Source of the DNA: an uncultured Clostridia bacterium
Lineage (GTDB): Bacteria > Bacillota > Clostridia > Oscillospirales > Oscillospiraceae
DNA: 10,059 bases
Direction of reading: 5' to 3'
Assembly (NCBI GenBank): GCA_946011705.1
Contig: CAMGCA010000044.1
Location: 1 to 10,059, forward strand
The position numbers and the translations under genes are program-made. Within the stretch, counting starts at the first letter, position 1; each line of letters starts with the position of its first letter. The notes below the pieces were generated by a model. It worked only from the letters and a program-made list of their open reading frames with translations. It searched no databases and was not told the origin of the DNA. Below are positions 9,331 to 10,059 of this stretch, in pieces.

Positions 9331-9977
9331 AACTGTATCATTTTCTCATGGAGCTGCTGTTCCCGCCCAAGTGTGTGCTGTGCCGGAAGCTGCTGAAAAA
9401 CGGGGAGGTTGACCTGTGCGCAGACTGCCGGGTGGACGCGCCGGAGTACCCGAATCGGAAAATTAAGCTCCAATTTCTTGACAGCTTCGCCGCCGTCTGG
9501 TACTATGAAGGCAGCGTAAGGAGCAGTCTTCTGCGTTATAAGTTTTACAGTGCCCGCTCTTACAGCGTTTCCTACGGCCGAATCCTCGCCATGAAGCTTC
9601 TGCGGGAGTACCCCGAGGGCTTTGATATGCTGACCTGGGTACCCGTGAGCCGCCTGCGAAAATTGCGCCGGGGCTACGATCAGGTGGAGCTGCTGGCAAA
9701 GGCCGTGGGAACAGAGCTGGGGTTGTCCCCGGTTGCGACGTTAAAAAAGATTCGCAACAATCGCCCCCAATCCCGTATGAAAGACCCGGCGGCCCGGAAG
9801 GCCAACGTGCTGGGCGCTTACCGTCTGACGGATAGCGCTGAGGTAAGGGGAAAACGTGTTTTGCTGCTGGACGACATTCTTACCACCGGCGCCACCGCCG
9901 GGGAATGCGCCCGGATGCTGCGTATGGCTGGGGCGAAGGAAGTACATTGTGCCGCTGTGGCGGCCGCACGAAAGTAA
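9327..9977 (+). CDS. comF: ComF-family phosphoribosyltransferase-like protein
   Basis: ComF-type proteins join an N-terminal zinc ribbon to a type I phosphoribosyltransferase fold, and in naturally competent bacteria act with the ComFA helicase in DNA uptake. This 216-residue protein has both: cysteine pairs C16-x-x-C19 and C31-x-x-C34, and the PRPP-binding loop VLLLDDILTTGAT with D182 and D183. In between lies the family's typical PVSRLRKLRRGYDQVELLAK segment (about 110-129) and the NNRPQSRM stretch. The ATG overlaps the recD2 stop as ATGA, and AGGGGAAAG lies just upstream, so the pair is translationally coupled. No comFA is present in the window; many Clostridia keep comF without known competence, so the role is uncertain. 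It reads intact. Confidence 0.93.
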   Translation: MKLYHFLMELLFPPKCVLCRKLLKNGEVDLCADCRVDAPEYPNRKIKLQFLDSFAAVWYYEGSVRSSLLRYKFYSARSYSVSYGRILAMKLLREYPEGFDMLTWVPVSRLRKLRRGYDQVELLAKAVGTELGLSPVATLKKIRNNRPQSRMKDPAARKANVLGAYRLTDSAEVRGKRVLLLDDILTTGATAGECARMLRMAGAKEVHCAAVAAARK

Positions 9978-9987
9978 AGGTGTCACT

Positions 9988-10059
9988 ATGTCTCTGTTTT
10001 CTATGTTTTCCAACGACTTGGGCGTGGATTTGGGCACGTCCAATGTTCTGATTTATGCC
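9988..10059 (+). CDS. mreB: MreB-family actin-like protein, N-terminus only
   Basis: The first 24 codons are visible before the window ends. They read a short amphipathic start (SLFSMFSN), which in MreB proteins can act as a membrane anchor, followed by DLGVDLGTSNVLIYA, the phosphate-1 loop of the actin/Hsp70 ATPase fold in its MreB/Mbl form. These filaments guide cell-wall synthesis along the side of rod-shaped cells. AAAGG (9976-9980) lies seven bases before the ATG, overlapping the comF stop codon at 9975-9977. With so little sequence MreB and Mbl cannot be told apart. Confidence 0.88.
   Translation, partial: MSLFSMFSNDLGVDLGTSNVLIYA

Overview
The window looks like a chromosomal segment of an anaerobic, fairly GC-rich Clostridia-class Bacillota, probably of the Oscillospiraceae type. 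The evidence is the gene content and order (a complete Fo/F1 operon led by two small assembly genes, then recD2-comF-mreB on the other strand), AGGAGG-type ribosome binding sites, and a c subunit resembling those of sodium-coupled anaerobes. The taxonomic call rests on remembered family features, not on a search.

Positions 1-6623 carry an ATP synthase operon on the minus strand, transcribed right to left: an AtpZ-like two-helix protein, an AtpI-like protein, then a (atpB), c (atpE), b (atpF), delta (atpH), alpha (atpA), gamma (atpG) and beta (atpD). A strong sigma-70-type promoter (TTGCAT, 17 bases, TATAAT) lies just upstream of the first gene. The operon is tightly packed, with gaps of 15-48 bases and one ATGA overlap. 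A hairpin sits between atpE and atpF. The beta gene is intact only to about codon 308. Beyond that the sequence becomes GC-saturated and then C/A-rich, and about a third of the protein is missing.

Positions 6624-6842 are a divergent intergenic region with the minus-strand promoter, a 9-bp inverted repeat around its -35 box, and a weaker plus-strand promoter candidate. Positions 6843-10059 form a plus-strand run of overlapping or closely spaced genes: an unrecognised one-helix membrane protein, a RecD2-type SF1 helicase, a ComF-type phosphoribosyltransferase, and the first 24 codons of an MreB-family protein cut by the window edge. The helicase also carries a GC-saturated, scrambled but in-frame patch (7720-7782) resembling the damage in atpD.

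The main biological points are a c subunit with two carboxylates (E31 and E64) plus an ETTGIY signature, pointing to Na+ coupling, and an a subunit with about 63 extra residues, apparently a transmembrane hairpin, between its essential arginine and the conserved glutamine of the last helix. The main data-quality points are the two scrambled patches. I see no mobile element, CRISPR array, RNA gene or clear intrinsic terminator. I did not find a wholly new system here.
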